Part shown: in pieces, positions 27,392-36,432 of the stretch
Layout of the letters: every line of letters starts with the position of its first letter
How positions within the stretch are numbered: position 1 is the stretch's first letter
Source of the DNA: an uncultured Blautia sp.
GTDB taxonomy: Bacteria; Bacillota; Clostridia; Lachnospirales; Lachnospiraceae
Length of the DNA stretch: 62,104 bases
NCBI GenBank assembly: GCA_934364795.1
Contig: CAKRMK010000019.1
Span: 1-62,104 of the forward strand
Direction of reading: 5' to 3'
The notes under the pieces: generated by a model
The model's database searches: none
What the model was told of the DNA's origin: nothing
The model's input: the letters and a program-made list of their open reading frames with translations, nothing else
Program-made: the position numbers and the translations under genes

Positions 27392-28916
27392 AATAGGAAT
27401 CCTGCTGCTTGACAGGGATTTCGAGCATGATATATACGAACTTATAAAAGCGTTTTATCCGGAAGGAGATATCCACAGCCTCTACGAGAAAGACGAAGAG
27501 GCATACGATATCTTCTTTACTGTGAAAAGAGAAAATGATAATTTTGTTATAAATTATCAGTCAGAAGAAAGAAAAGCAGCGGCGAGTGCAGCTGTAATCA
27601 GGGGCATTGACCACAAATCCCAGTCTGGGGAACAGGAAGAAATTTCCATAGAGGAAAATAATACAGTCCCAGATGCCCATGAACTGCGTAAGGCAAATAA
27701 GGACAGCCTGAAATATGCCCTGTACAATCTTCTGGTAAAAGTTACCAGAAGAACTCTTCCCTGGGGAAATCTTACAGGAATCCGTCCGGCCAAGCTTGCC
27801 ATGGGGATGATCGAGAGCGGTATGAAAAATACACAGATCGCCCAGGAAATGAGAGATCATTATCTGGTAAGCGCCAAGAAAACAGCTCTTGCCATCACCA
27901 TAGCAAACAGGGAACGGGCAATTTTGCAGGATATTGATTATGAGCATGGCTATAGTCTCTATGTGGGAATTCCGTTTTGTCCAAGTATCTGTCTGTACTG
28001 TTCATTTAGTTCCTATCCTTTGAAAATCTGGCAGAAACGTGTGGATGAATATCTGGATGCTTTATGTCTGGAAATTCGTGAAACAGCAAAAATGATGAAA
28101 AACTATAAGCTGGATACCATCTATATCGGAGGCGGTACACCTACCACACTGGAACCGGACCAGCTTAGAAGACTTCTGAATCAGCTGGGAGAATCCTTTG
28201 GCTTTGACGGACTTCTGGAATTTACCATTGAGGCAGGAAGACCGGATAGTATTACAAGAGAAAAATTAGAAGCCATCCGGGAATTTCCGGTTACCAGGAT
28301 TTCGGTGAACCCACAGACAATGAACCAGGAGACTCTGGAAATTATTGGAAGACGTCATACAGTGGCGCAGACAATTGAGGCTTTCCATCTTGCCAGAGAA
28401 CTGGATTATAACAATATTAACATGGATCTGATTGTGGGACTGCCTGGAGAGGATATTTCCATGGTAAAAAACACATTAGAGAAAGTAAAAGAACTTTCAC
28501 CGGACAGTCTTACCGTTCACTCCCTTGCAGTGAAGCGTGCAGCCCGTCTGAATATGTTTAAGGACAAATATCAGGAAATGACATTTGAGAATAACCAGGA
28601 GATTATGGATCTGACACAGCAGACCGCCTATTCCATGGAAATGGGTCCGTACTATCTGTACCGTCAGAAGAATATGAAGGGAAATTTCGAAAATGTTGGC
28701 TACGCAAAGGTTGACAAAGCCGGGATTTACAATATACTGATTATGGAAGAAAAACAACCCATTATTGCACTTGGTGCAGGAGGATCTTCCAAACTGGTCT
28801 TTGACCATGGAAAACGGATCGAACGTGTGGAGAATGTAAAGGATGTTACCAGTTACATTGCACGTATTGATGAGATGATCGAAAGAAAGCGTACGGGAAT
28901 TGAAACCTGGTTATAG
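27384..28916 (+). CDS. hemZ: HemZ-like coproporphyrinogen dehydrogenase family radical SAM protein
   Basis: A 510-residue radical-SAM protein of the HemN/HemZ family. The cluster motif is in YVGIPFCPSICLYCSFSSYP near residue 200, followed by IYIGGGTPTTL and the HemN-type CP motifs (GLPGEDISM). The start is chosen as TTG at 27384, with AAAGAGG about 11 bases upstream; it overlaps the MBL stop. The ATG at 27363 has no ribosome binding site. The name HemZ rests on the N-terminal extension and neighbours. Whether it acts on haem precursors is uncertain, because many gut Clostridia with this gene lack full haem synthesis. Confidence 0.82.
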   Translation: MCKIGILLLDRDFEHDIYELIKAFYPEGDIHSLYEKDEEAYDIFFTVKRENDNFVINYQSEERKAAASAAVIRGIDHKSQSGEQEEISIEENNTVPDAHELRKANKDSLKYALYNLLVKVTRRTLPWGNLTGIRPAKLAMGMIESGMKNTQIAQEMRDHYLVSAKKTALAITIANRERAILQDIDYEHGYSLYVGIPFCPSICLYCSFSSYPLKIWQKRVDEYLDALCLEIRETAKMMKNYKLDTIYIGGGTPTTLEPDQLRRLLNQLGESFGFDGLLEFTIEAGRPDSITREKLEAIREFPVTRISVNPQTMNQETLEIIGRRHTVAQTIEAFHLARELDYNNINMDLIVGLPGEDISMVKNTLEKVKELSPDSLTVHSLAVKRAARLNMFKDKYQEMTFENNQEIMDLTQQTAYSMEMGPYYLYRQKNMKGNFENVGYAKVDKAGIYNILIMEEKQPIIALGAGGSSKLVFDHGKRIERVENVKDVTSYIARIDEMIERKRTGIETWL

Positions 28917-28932
28917 GAGGGAGGGGGAATTC

Positions 28933-29523
28933 TTGGAAAAGCTTTCATCAGATAAATCAGAAAGTTCTGACAGACTGCTGGAGTTTGACCTGTCAGCAGA
29001 GCTGAAACACGGGATTGCAGTAAGCAATCTGGCTTATGCTCTTAGCAAAGAGCTGGGACTTCCCCATGAGAAATGCTACGACCTTGCTATTGCCGGAATG
29101 CTCCATGATATAGGTAAGCTGAAATTGCGAAGCTATATTAATGGGCAGGAGAAAAATCCTCTGGTAATTGAGGAACTGAAATATGTCCGTATGCATTCCG
29201 CACTGGGATATGAGGAGCTGAAGGGACAGGGCTATTCAGATTTTATTCTTAAGAGTATTCTCTATCATCACGAAAATTACGATGGAAGCGGTTATCCGTC
29301 CAATCTTGCAGGGGAAGAGATTCCCATTGGGGCAAGGATACTTCGGGTATGTGATGTATTCTGTGCGCTTAGCCAGGATCGTTCCTACCGGAAAGCCTTT
29401 GACAGGCACACCGTTATGGAACTGATGATAGATGAAATAAAAAACTTTGATCTGGAAGTATTTCTTGCATTTCAAAGAGTAGTACATGCAAGTGTACCAG
29501 AGATATCTGGTATACCTGGATAA
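28933..29523 (+). CDS. HD-GYP-type phosphodiesterase domain protein
   Basis: A 196-residue stand-alone HD domain. The HD motif is in GMLHDIGKLKL, and the HD-GYP hallmark HHENYDGSGYP is followed by IPIGARILRVCDVFCAL and SYRKAF. Complete HD-GYP proteins hydrolyse cyclic di-GMP; small forms like this may do so or act on another nucleotide. The start is TTG at 28933, placed after a strong GGAGGGAGGGGG; the upstream ATG at 28900 lies inside hemZ. Encoded between hemZ and hisS, 12 bases before hisS. Confidence 0.8.
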   Translation: MEKLSSDKSESSDRLLEFDLSAELKHGIAVSNLAYALSKELGLPHEKCYDLAIAGMLHDIGKLKLRSYINGQEKNPLVIEELKYVRMHSALGYEELKGQGYSDFILKSILYHHENYDGSGYPSNLAGEEIPIGARILRVCDVFCALSQDRSYRKAFDRHTVMELMIDEIKNFDLEVFLAFQRVVHASVPEISGIPG

Positions 29524-29535
29524 TAAGGAGGACAC

Positions 29536-30786
29536 ATGGCATTAAAGAAGAAGCCGGTTACCGGCATGAAAGATATTTTACCAAAGGAGATGGAAATCCG
29601 TAATTATGTTACCGGTCTGATCCGTGAAACATACGGCTCTTTTGGATTTACTTCAATTGAGACTCCAAGTGTGGAGCATATTGAGAACCTTTGCAGTAAG
29701 CAGGGTGGAGATAATGAGAAGCTTATTTTCAAAATCCTGAAAAGAGGAGAAAAGCTGAAACTGGATCAGGCAAAAGAGGAGGCCGACCTTGTAGATTCCG
29801 GTCTGCGTTATGACCTGACTGTTCCGCTTTCCAGATATTATTCCAACAATGCCAATGAGCTGCCAGGACCATTTAAGGCACTTCAGATGGGCTATGTATG
29901 GAGAGCTGACCGTCCTCAGAGAGGCCGTTTCCGTCAGTTTATGCAGTGCGATATTGATATTTTAGGCGAGCCTACTTATATGGCGGAGATCGAGCTGGTA
30001 CTTGCTACCACCACACTTCTTGGAAAGCTTGATTTCCATAATTTCACCATTCGTATCAATGACCGCCGTATCTTAAAAGCGATGGCACAGTACAGTGGCT
30101 TCCCAAAAGAGAGTTTTGATACTGTATTTATCATTCTAGATAAAATGGATAAGATCGGTCTTGAGGGTGTTGCAAAAGAGCTTGAGGAAGAGGGCTTTGC
30201 AAAAGAGAGCATTGATACTTATCTTGATATGTTCAAAGAGATCAGTTCTGATATCCAGGGTGTAAGATATTGTAAAGAGAAGCTGGCGGATGTGCTGGAT
30301 GAGCAGATCGCAGCAGATCTTGAGACTATCATTTCCACAGTGGAAGCTGTAAAAACAGCAGACTTTAAGATGGCATTTGACCCCACTCTGGTACGTGGCA
30401 TGTCTTATTACACGGGCCCAATTTTTGAGATTTCCATGGATGAGTTTGGTGGAAGCGTTGGCGGCGGTGGACGTTACGATGAGATGATCGGTAAATTTAC
30501 CGGAAATAATACAAGCGCATGTGGATTCTCTATTGGATTTGAGCGTATTGTTATGCTTCTTCTGGAAAGAGGATATCAGATTCCTACAGCCAAAGCAAAG
30601 AAAGCATATCTTATTGAGAAGAATATGCCGGCAGAGAAGCTGATCGAGATTTTCCGTCAGGCAGAAGAAGAAAGAAAGACCGGAATTCAGGTCAATATTT
30701 CTATTATGAAAAAGAATAAAAAATTCCAGAAAGACCAGATGGCAGCAGAAGGCTACACAGAATTTGTGGAATTTTTCAAACGCTAA
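29536..30786 (+). CDS. hisS: Histidyl-tRNA synthetase (variant with a short C-terminus)
   Basis: A 416-residue class II synthetase charging tRNA-His. Motif 2 is RADRPQRGRFRQFMQCDIDI (about 123-142) and motif 3 is GFSIGFERIVML (about 330-341). The histidine-binding loop R287-G-M-S-Y-Y-T differs from the usual RGLDYYT by Ser in place of Asp. After residue 345 only about 70 residues remain, and they lack the usual anticodon-domain glycine and KD motifs. This may be a clostridial variant. AspS follows, as in many Firmicutes. Confidence 0.88.
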   Translation: MALKKKPVTGMKDILPKEMEIRNYVTGLIRETYGSFGFTSIETPSVEHIENLCSKQGGDNEKLIFKILKRGEKLKLDQAKEEADLVDSGLRYDLTVPLSRYYSNNANELPGPFKALQMGYVWRADRPQRGRFRQFMQCDIDILGEPTYMAEIELVLATTTLLGKLDFHNFTIRINDRRILKAMAQYSGFPKESFDTVFIILDKMDKIGLEGVAKELEEEGFAKESIDTYLDMFKEISSDIQGVRYCKEKLADVLDEQIAADLETIISTVEAVKTADFKMAFDPTLVRGMSYYTGPIFEISMDEFGGSVGGGGRYDEMIGKFTGNNTSACGFSIGFERIVMLLLERGYQIPTAKAKKAYLIEKNMPAEKLIEIFRQAEEERKTGIQVNISIMKKNKKFQKDQMAAEGYTEFVEFFKR

Positions 30787-30812
30787 ACTGAAAAACAAGG
30801 AGGCGCCTTAAA

Positions 30813-32606
30813 ATGGCAGAGAGTATGCAGGGACTGCACAGAACATGCCGATGTGCAGAAGTGACCACACAGATGGTAGGCAGTGAAGTAACCCTTATGG
30901 GATGGGTTCAGAAAGCAAGAGATAAAGGAGGAATCATTTTCGTAGATTTACGTGACCGCAGTGGTATCATGCAGCTGATCTTCGAAAATGGCTCCATTGA
31001 TGAAGAAGGCTTTGCAAAGGCCGGAAAACTCAGAAGCGAATTTGTAATCGCAGTTACCGGAACTGTTGAGAAACGTGGAGGTGCAGTAAATGAAAATCTT
31101 GCAACAGGCGAGATTGAAGTGAAAGTGAAATCTCTTCGTATTCTTTCCGAAGCAGAAGTTCCGCCGTTCCCTGTAGAAGAGAACAGCAAAACAAAAGAAG
31201 ATGTACGTCTGAAATACCGTTATCTTGATTTAAGACGTCCGGATCTTCAGAGAAACCTGATGTTAAAGAGCCGTGTTATGCAGCTTACAAGAGCATTCTT
31301 TACAAATGAAGGATTCCTGGAAATCGAGACACCTATGCTTGGCAAGAGTACTCCGGAGGGAGCAAGAGATTATCTGGTACCTTCCCGTGTACATCCAGGA
31401 TGCTTTTATGGACTTCCACAGTCACCACAGCTGTATAAACAGCTTCTGATGTGCTCCGGATATGACAGATATATCCAGATCGCAAGATGCTTCCGTGATG
31501 AGGATCTTCGTGCTGACCGTCAGCCGGAGTTTACACAGATCGATATGGAGCTTTCTTTCGTAGATGTTGACGATGTAATTGATGTAAATGAAAGATACCT
31601 CTCCTATCTGTTTAAGGAGGTTCTGGGAATTGATGTAAAACTTCCAATCCAGAGAATTACCTGGCAGGAAGCAATGGACCGCTTCGGTTCTGACAAACCG
31701 GATATGAGATTTGGCATGGAACTTCATGATGTCAGCGATATTGTAAAGGATTGCGGATTCTCTGTATTTACAGGAGCTCTTGCAAATGGCGGAAGTGTTC
31801 GCGGTATCAATGCAGAAGGCCAGGGAAGCATGCCCCGTAAGAAAATTGACAAACTTGTAGAGTTTGCAAAAGGATATGGCGCAAAGGGTCTTGCTTACAT
31901 TGCAATCGCAGAAGACGGAACCAGAAAATCCTCTTTTGCAAAATTCATGACAGAGGAAGAGATGGATGCTCTTGTTGCTGCTATGGATGGTAAAGCAGGG
32001 GATCTGCTTCTGTTTGCAGCAGATAAAAAGAAACTGGTTTACGATGTTCTTGGTGCACTTCGTCTTGAGCTTGCAAAACAGATGGATCTGCTTGACAAGA
32101 ACGAATATCGTTTTGTATGGGTAACAGAGTTCCCGCTTCTTGAGTGGAGTGAAGAGGAGAACCGTTTCACAGCAATGCATCATCCATTTACAATGCCTAT
32201 GGATGAGGATATTCCACTCCTTGATACAGATCCGGGTGCTGTCCGTGCAAAGGCATATGATATTGTACTGAACGGCAACGAGATCGGTGGCGGTAGTGTT
32301 CGTATCCATCAGGATGATATTCAGGAGAGAATGTTTAAAGAGCTTGGATTTACCCAGGAAGCTGCTCATGAGCAGTTCGGATTCCTTCTGGATGCATTCA
32401 AATACGGAGTTCCGCCTCACGCAGGACTTGCTTATGGTCTTGACCGTCTGGTTATGCTTATGGCTAAGGTTGACAGCATCCGTGACGTCATTGCATTCCC
32501 GAAGGTAAAAGATGCTTCCTGTCTGATGACACAGGCTCCCCAGCGTGTAAGTGAGGCACAGCTTGATGAGCTGGGACTTGAAGTAGAGAAAGAAACAGAA
32601 GAATAA
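30813..32606 (+). CDS. aspS: Aspartyl-tRNA synthetase
   Basis: A 597-residue class IIb synthetase. The N-terminal OB-fold anticodon domain (about 1-110; VTLMGWVQKARDKGGIIFVDLRDRSG) is followed by catalytic motifs 1 to 3 (FLEIETPML; RCFRDEDLRADRQPEFTQID; AYGLDRLVMLM) and a bacterial insertion domain (about 295-425). AAGGAGG site upstream; last gene before a strong terminator at 32681. Confidence 0.97.
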   Translation: MAESMQGLHRTCRCAEVTTQMVGSEVTLMGWVQKARDKGGIIFVDLRDRSGIMQLIFENGSIDEEGFAKAGKLRSEFVIAVTGTVEKRGGAVNENLATGEIEVKVKSLRILSEAEVPPFPVEENSKTKEDVRLKYRYLDLRRPDLQRNLMLKSRVMQLTRAFFTNEGFLEIETPMLGKSTPEGARDYLVPSRVHPGCFYGLPQSPQLYKQLLMCSGYDRYIQIARCFRDEDLRADRQPEFTQIDMELSFVDVDDVIDVNERYLSYLFKEVLGIDVKLPIQRITWQEAMDRFGSDKPDMRFGMELHDVSDIVKDCGFSVFTGALANGGSVRGINAEGQGSMPRKKIDKLVEFAKGYGAKGLAYIAIAEDGTRKSSFAKFMTEEEMDALVAAMDGKAGDLLLFAADKKKLVYDVLGALRLELAKQMDLLDKNEYRFVWVTEFPLLEWSEEENRFTAMHHPFTMPMDEDIPLLDTDPGAVRAKAYDIVLNGNEIGGGSVRIHQDDIQERMFKELGFTQEAAHEQFGFLLDAFKYGVPPHAGLAYGLDRLVMLMAKVDSIRDVIAFPKVKDASCLMTQAPQRVSEAQLDELGLEVEKETEE

Positions 32607-32680
32607 AGAACTGGAAGAATAAAGCAATAGAAGAATAGAGAAAAGCAATAAAGAAGTAATTAAAGAAGCAAATAAATAAA

Positions 32681-32723
32681 GACCGGGGTGAAATCCTTTC
32701 TGTTGATTTCATCCCGGCCTTTT
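32681..32723. terminator. Bidirectional terminator after aspS
   Basis: GACCGGGGTGAAATC and GATTTCATCCCGGCC form a 15-base stem followed by TTTT. In the other direction it ends with TTTATTTATTT and can serve the converging lipoprotein gene. Confidence 0.9.
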
Positions 32724-32740
32724 ATGTCGGTAAAAAAGAT

Positions 32741-33871
32741 TTAGCTGTTTTCCCCCTCGGAGTCTTCCACCGGACTGGAATTTAAAGTGCCAAACAATGC
32801 CTGTCCGAATACAGTACCTGCGTCCTCTAATTTCCATGAAGCTCCATCATTAATCAGATTAAAGGTGGTATCTACAGTTTTTATTTTTGTATTGTTGTCA
32901 ATGACATCAAGAAGGAGGGTGTAAGATTTTTCATAGCGTTTCTGGGCACCATCAATAACTGCATCAGCAGAAGCCAGGTAAGTGTCAAGATCTTCCTGAT
33001 AAGTGGTCAGTATGGCTTCACTGTCAAATGTAGTGATCTTTGCCTTTACAAAAGCGTGATAGCCGGAAACATCTGCTTCGCCTATTTCATAATCAAAAGA
33101 GGAAGAAACCTGTTTCACCAGTGCTTCTGCAAGCGCAATTTTGGAAGAATCTTCTGTGCTGATAATAGAATCTGTATTCAGATAATTGCCAAGCTCTTCT
33201 GTAGACATATTTTTAAGAGTATCCAGATACACTAAAAGAGTGTCACCAGGAGACAGAATATCAGGATCTGTAAGATAATTCATAAGACCGCCTACAAGAT
33301 CATTTTCCAGAGTGTAGGTGCGTTTGATCTCCCAGATGGTATCTTCCCCCTCACCGGCTGCTGTCAGGGTAATGGTGCAGTTGCGCTCAACGGTGCTGTA
33401 TTTATTAGAACTAAGAAGCTGGCTTAATATGAGATACCGGTCCTCTAAGGAAACAGCCTGCTCCTGTTTCTCTGTTCCTGCAGCAGTCTGGTGAATTTCC
33501 TGTTTCAGCTGTGCTTTTGAAAAATCTTCTGCAAGTGCATGGGCATCCAGAGTGACTAAACGCAGATTAGCCTGTGCAGTTTCTCTGTCTTTGCTGATAT
33601 CAATATCCAGAATCTTATAATCAAAATCCTGGAAAAAGAGGGAAAAAACTTCTTCTACATTGGCAGAAGCGGTAGTTTCTTCCTCGTTATCCTGAAAAAG
33701 TTCCTGATAGGAAATATATTTCTGTGTGGTATCGGAATCCAGATTTTTCAAAAGATCAAGCTCCCGCTTTACTACTTCTTCTATCTTTTTTTCCTGCTTG
33801 CCGGTGCATCCGCTGGTCCAGAAGATGCAAAAGAGCAAAAGAAGAGGAAACAGAAATTTCGCTGATTTCAT
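32741..33871 (-). CDS. Putative lipoprotein of unknown function
   Basis: A 376-residue protein with a type II signal peptide and lipobox TSGC (Cys near residue 22), so it is probably anchored to the outer face of the membrane. The mature part is helical and acidic, with two similar parts (around FSLFFQDFDYKILDIDISKDRETAQANLRLVTLD and around SSFDYEIGEADVSGYHAFVKAKITTFDSEA). That suggests an internal duplication of a cystatin/NTF2-like fold. No family was confidently recognised. Single gene, divergent from the MacAB-like operon. Confidence 0.7.
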   Translation of the reverse strand: MKSAKFLFPLLLLFCIFWTSGCTGKQEKKIEEVVKRELDLLKNLDSDTTQKYISYQELFQDNEEETTASANVEEVFSLFFQDFDYKILDIDISKDRETAQANLRLVTLDAHALAEDFSKAQLKQEIHQTAAGTEKQEQAVSLEDRYLILSQLLSSNKYSTVERNCTITLTAAGEGEDTIWEIKRTYTLENDLVGGLMNYLTDPDILSPGDTLLVYLDTLKNMSTEELGNYLNTDSIISTEDSSKIALAEALVKQVSSSFDYEIGEADVSGYHAFVKAKITTFDSEAILTTYQEDLDTYLASADAVIDGAQKRYEKSYTLLLDVIDNNTKIKTVDTTFNLINDGASWKLEDAGTVFGQALFGTLNSSPVEDSEGENS

Positions 33872-34200
33872 ACAGTTATTTTCCTTTCGAAATTATTAAG
33901 CCGAAGCTTGTAGAATGGTGGTATTATACCATTTTTCGGCATGAAAGTCAAAAACACCTAAAAGATATACGATATTTATAAAAAAACAGTGAAAAATTTG
34001 TGAAAATTGTATTGTTGCTTCAGAAACCTTTCTTTTTGGGAGGGAATCTGTTATTATTAGAAAAGTGACATTAAAATTAGAACATGCTTTATTGGTATAT
34101 ACATGTTCTGATAAATGCAAATGACAGGAACAGCAGGATATTTGTTATAATGCAATAGAAATGATTGGTTTCTGTACATGTTATCGCACAGGAGGTAACT
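33872..34200. promoter_or_regulatory. Divergent intergenic region with MacAB-like operon promoter
   Basis: TATAAT at 34146-34151 with an upstream TGACAG (34122-34127, 18-base spacer) is the likely promoter of the adaptor operon; AGGAGG at 34191 precedes the start. An inverted AACATG/CATGTT pair brackets the promoter upstream (34080 and 34102). No gene is seen. Confidence 0.5.
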
Positions 34201-35760
34201 ATGAAAAAAAAGTTTTTTGTCATTGGGGGGCTTATCATTCTTGCCGGTGCAGCTGGCGCGGGAGGATGGTATTATTATAAAAATTATTATGCAGATTCGT
34301 CTGCAGCTTCTAAGGAAGTTGCTTATGTAACAAAAATCAGTACACTTCTGGGAGAAGACTCCGGAGTGCTGAACCGTTTTGCCGGAGTAGTAGAACCACA
34401 GGATACAGTGAAAGTAAATATAGAGAGTGGACGAACTGTTACGGAAGTTAAGGTAAAGACAGGAGACGAGGTAAAGAAAGGCCAGCTTTTGTTCGAATAC
34501 GATTTAAGCAGCATTCAGGACAGTTTAAAGGAAGCACAGCTTGCCCTTGACCGCCTGAAGAATGAGGCGTTAAGCCTGAATGAGCAGATCAGCACTCTTG
34601 AGAAGGAAAAGAAGAAAGCCAATAAGAATAATCAGCTTTCTTACACAATCGAAATCGAAACCAACAAAATGAACCTGAAGAAAAATGAATATGACCAGGT
34701 CAGCAAACAGGCAGAGATTGACAAGCTTCAGGCTGCCACAGGCAATACTGAGGTGCGAAGTGAGATTGATGGTATCATTCAGAAAATTGATACCAGCAAG
34801 CTTGGCAGTGAGGACGGAGATACCCTGGATGACAGTATGGGTGCAGATTATGGAAGCTCGGATTCCTCTGACAATTCCTTTATCACAATTCTCAGTACCG
34901 GTGAATACAGGGTTAAGGGAATGGTAAATGAGCAGAACCGTAATACAGTAGTTCCCGGCTCTGCTGTTATAATCCGCTCAAGGATAGACAGCAGCCAGAT
35001 CTGGCATGGTACTATGGGATCTGTAGACGAACAGAACTCTTCGAACAGTAACAATAATAACAGTTCCTGGGGCTATTCCAGCGGGGATGATACTACCAGT
35101 TCCAGTTCTTATCCATTTTATGTGACCCTGGATTCTTCTGACGGGCTTATGCTTGGACAGCACGTATACATAGAGATGGACGAAGGCCAGGAAGAGCAGA
35201 AAACAGGAGTCTGGCTGGGCGAATACTATATTGTGGATGCAGATAGTACAGATCCTTATGTGTGGGCTGTAAATTCCAAGGGCAGACTGGAGAAACGTCC
35301 GGTTATTCTTGGCCAGTATGATGAGGAACTGGCAGAATATGAGATTGCAGATGGCCTGACCAAGGAGGACAGTATTGCGTTCCCGTCCGATTCTCTGGAG
35401 GAGGGAATGACTGCCAAGGACGTATCAGAGATGGAGTTTGACGAGATGGATTCAGCAGTAGATATGGAAGGCCTGGATGACAGCAATTACATGGATGATT
35501 CTGAATATTCCGATGGCGATACCATGGAATCTATAGATGGAGACATATCGGATGATACGGTAGACTGGGGATATGATGAAGGTCTGGATGAGTCTTATGA
35601 TGCAGCTATAGATGATGGATCAGAAGACGATGTGACCATAGATGACGGTTATACAGATGATGGATTTTGGGATGAGGATTCATCAGGTGAGGATTCAGCA
35701 GAGGAAATCATTGACGAACCCCAACAGTATGGAGCTGATGATACGGAGGCAGCAGGATGA
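34201..35760 (+). CDS. Membrane-fusion adaptor protein 1 (HlyD/MacA-like)
   Basis: A 519-residue extracytoplasmic adaptor. An N-terminal membrane anchor (about 4-25) is followed by a lipoyl-like half (VEPQDTVKVNIESGRTVTEVKVKTGDEVKKGQLLFEYD, about 60-98), a coiled-coil hairpin (about 100-180) and beta-barrel domains. The last 118 residues (402-519) are an Asp/Glu/Ser/Tyr-rich tail, rare in MacA. The start at 34201 has AGGAGG and gives a normal anchor; an earlier ATG adds 12 residues. Its stop overlaps the ATPase start (ATGA). With the next three genes it should form a MacAB-like export or envelope complex. Confidence 0.85.
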   Translation: MKKKFFVIGGLIILAGAAGAGGWYYYKNYYADSSAASKEVAYVTKISTLLGEDSGVLNRFAGVVEPQDTVKVNIESGRTVTEVKVKTGDEVKKGQLLFEYDLSSIQDSLKEAQLALDRLKNEALSLNEQISTLEKEKKKANKNNQLSYTIEIETNKMNLKKNEYDQVSKQAEIDKLQAATGNTEVRSEIDGIIQKIDTSKLGSEDGDTLDDSMGADYGSSDSSDNSFITILSTGEYRVKGMVNEQNRNTVVPGSAVIIRSRIDSSQIWHGTMGSVDEQNSSNSNNNNSSWGYSSGDDTTSSSSYPFYVTLDSSDGLMLGQHVYIEMDEGQEEQKTGVWLGEYYIVDADSTDPYVWAVNSKGRLEKRPVILGQYDEELAEYEIADGLTKEDSIAFPSDSLEEGMTAKDVSEMEFDEMDSAVDMEGLDDSNYMDDSEYSDGDTMESIDGDISDDTVDWGYDEGLDESYDAAIDDGSEDDVTIDDGYTDDGFWDEDSSGEDSAEEIIDEPQQYGADDTEAAG

Positions 35761-36428
35761 TACTTGAACTGAAGGGAATTTATAAGGACTACCAGCAGGG
35801 AAAAATGACAGTGCCGGTTTTGAAGGATGTGAATTTTTCCATGGAAGAGGGCGAGTATGTGGCAATCATGGGTCCTTCCGGTTCTGGCAAGTCTACCTTG
35901 ATGAATATTATTGGCTGTCTGGATCAGGCAACCAAGGGGAACTTTTTTCTGGATGGACTGGATATCAGCAAATGTTCAGAGAATGAAATGTCAGATATCA
36001 GACTGAAAAAGATAGGATTTGTATTTCAAAGCTTCCACCTTCTTCCAAGGCAGTCTGCCATTTCTAATGTGGAGATGCCTCTGAACTATGCAAGAGTTCC
36101 CAAAAAAGAGCGAAGAGAACGGGCCTTTGCCGCACTTGAAAGAGTGGGGCTGGCTGACCGTGTGGACTTCAGGCCAAACCAGCTTTCCGGTGGTCAGATG
36201 CAGCGAGTTGCCATTGCCCGTGCAATTGTAAACAATCCCAAGCTTTTACTTGCAGACGAGCCTACCGGTGCACTGGACAGTAAGTCAGGAGCCCAGGTTA
36301 TGGAGCTTTTCCAGAAACTGAACGATGAGGGTGTATCTGTTCTTATGATCACCCATGATCCTGATATTGCAGCACATGCCAAACGGGTGGTAATGATCCG
36401 TGACGGTGAGCTTCAGGAAAAGAGGTGA
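35757..36428 (+). CDS. ABC transporter ATP-binding protein (MacB/LolD-like)
   Basis: A 223-residue ATPase with Walker A GPSGSGKST, signature LSGGQMQRVAIARAI and Walker B LLLADEPTGALDS, the last typical of the MacB/LolD/FtsE group. It overlaps adaptor 1 by four bases. It should power the FtsX-like permease at 38631, in a complex of the type IV mechanotransmission family, where the ATPase drives movements of the periplasmic or extracellular parts. Confidence 0.93.
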   Translation: MILELKGIYKDYQQGKMTVPVLKDVNFSMEEGEYVAIMGPSGSGKSTLMNIIGCLDQATKGNFFLDGLDISKCSENEMSDIRLKKIGFVFQSFHLLPRQSAISNVEMPLNYARVPKKERRERAFAALERVGLADRVDFRPNQLSGGQMQRVAIARAIVNNPKLLLADEPTGALDSKSGAQVMELFQKLNDEGVSVLMITHDPDIAAHAKRVVMIRDGELQEKR

Positions 36429-36432
36429 TCTG

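Noticed and set aside
31422..32648. Long antisense frame opposite aspS
   Set aside because: Cys/Ile/His-rich shadow of aspS codons with no start signal.
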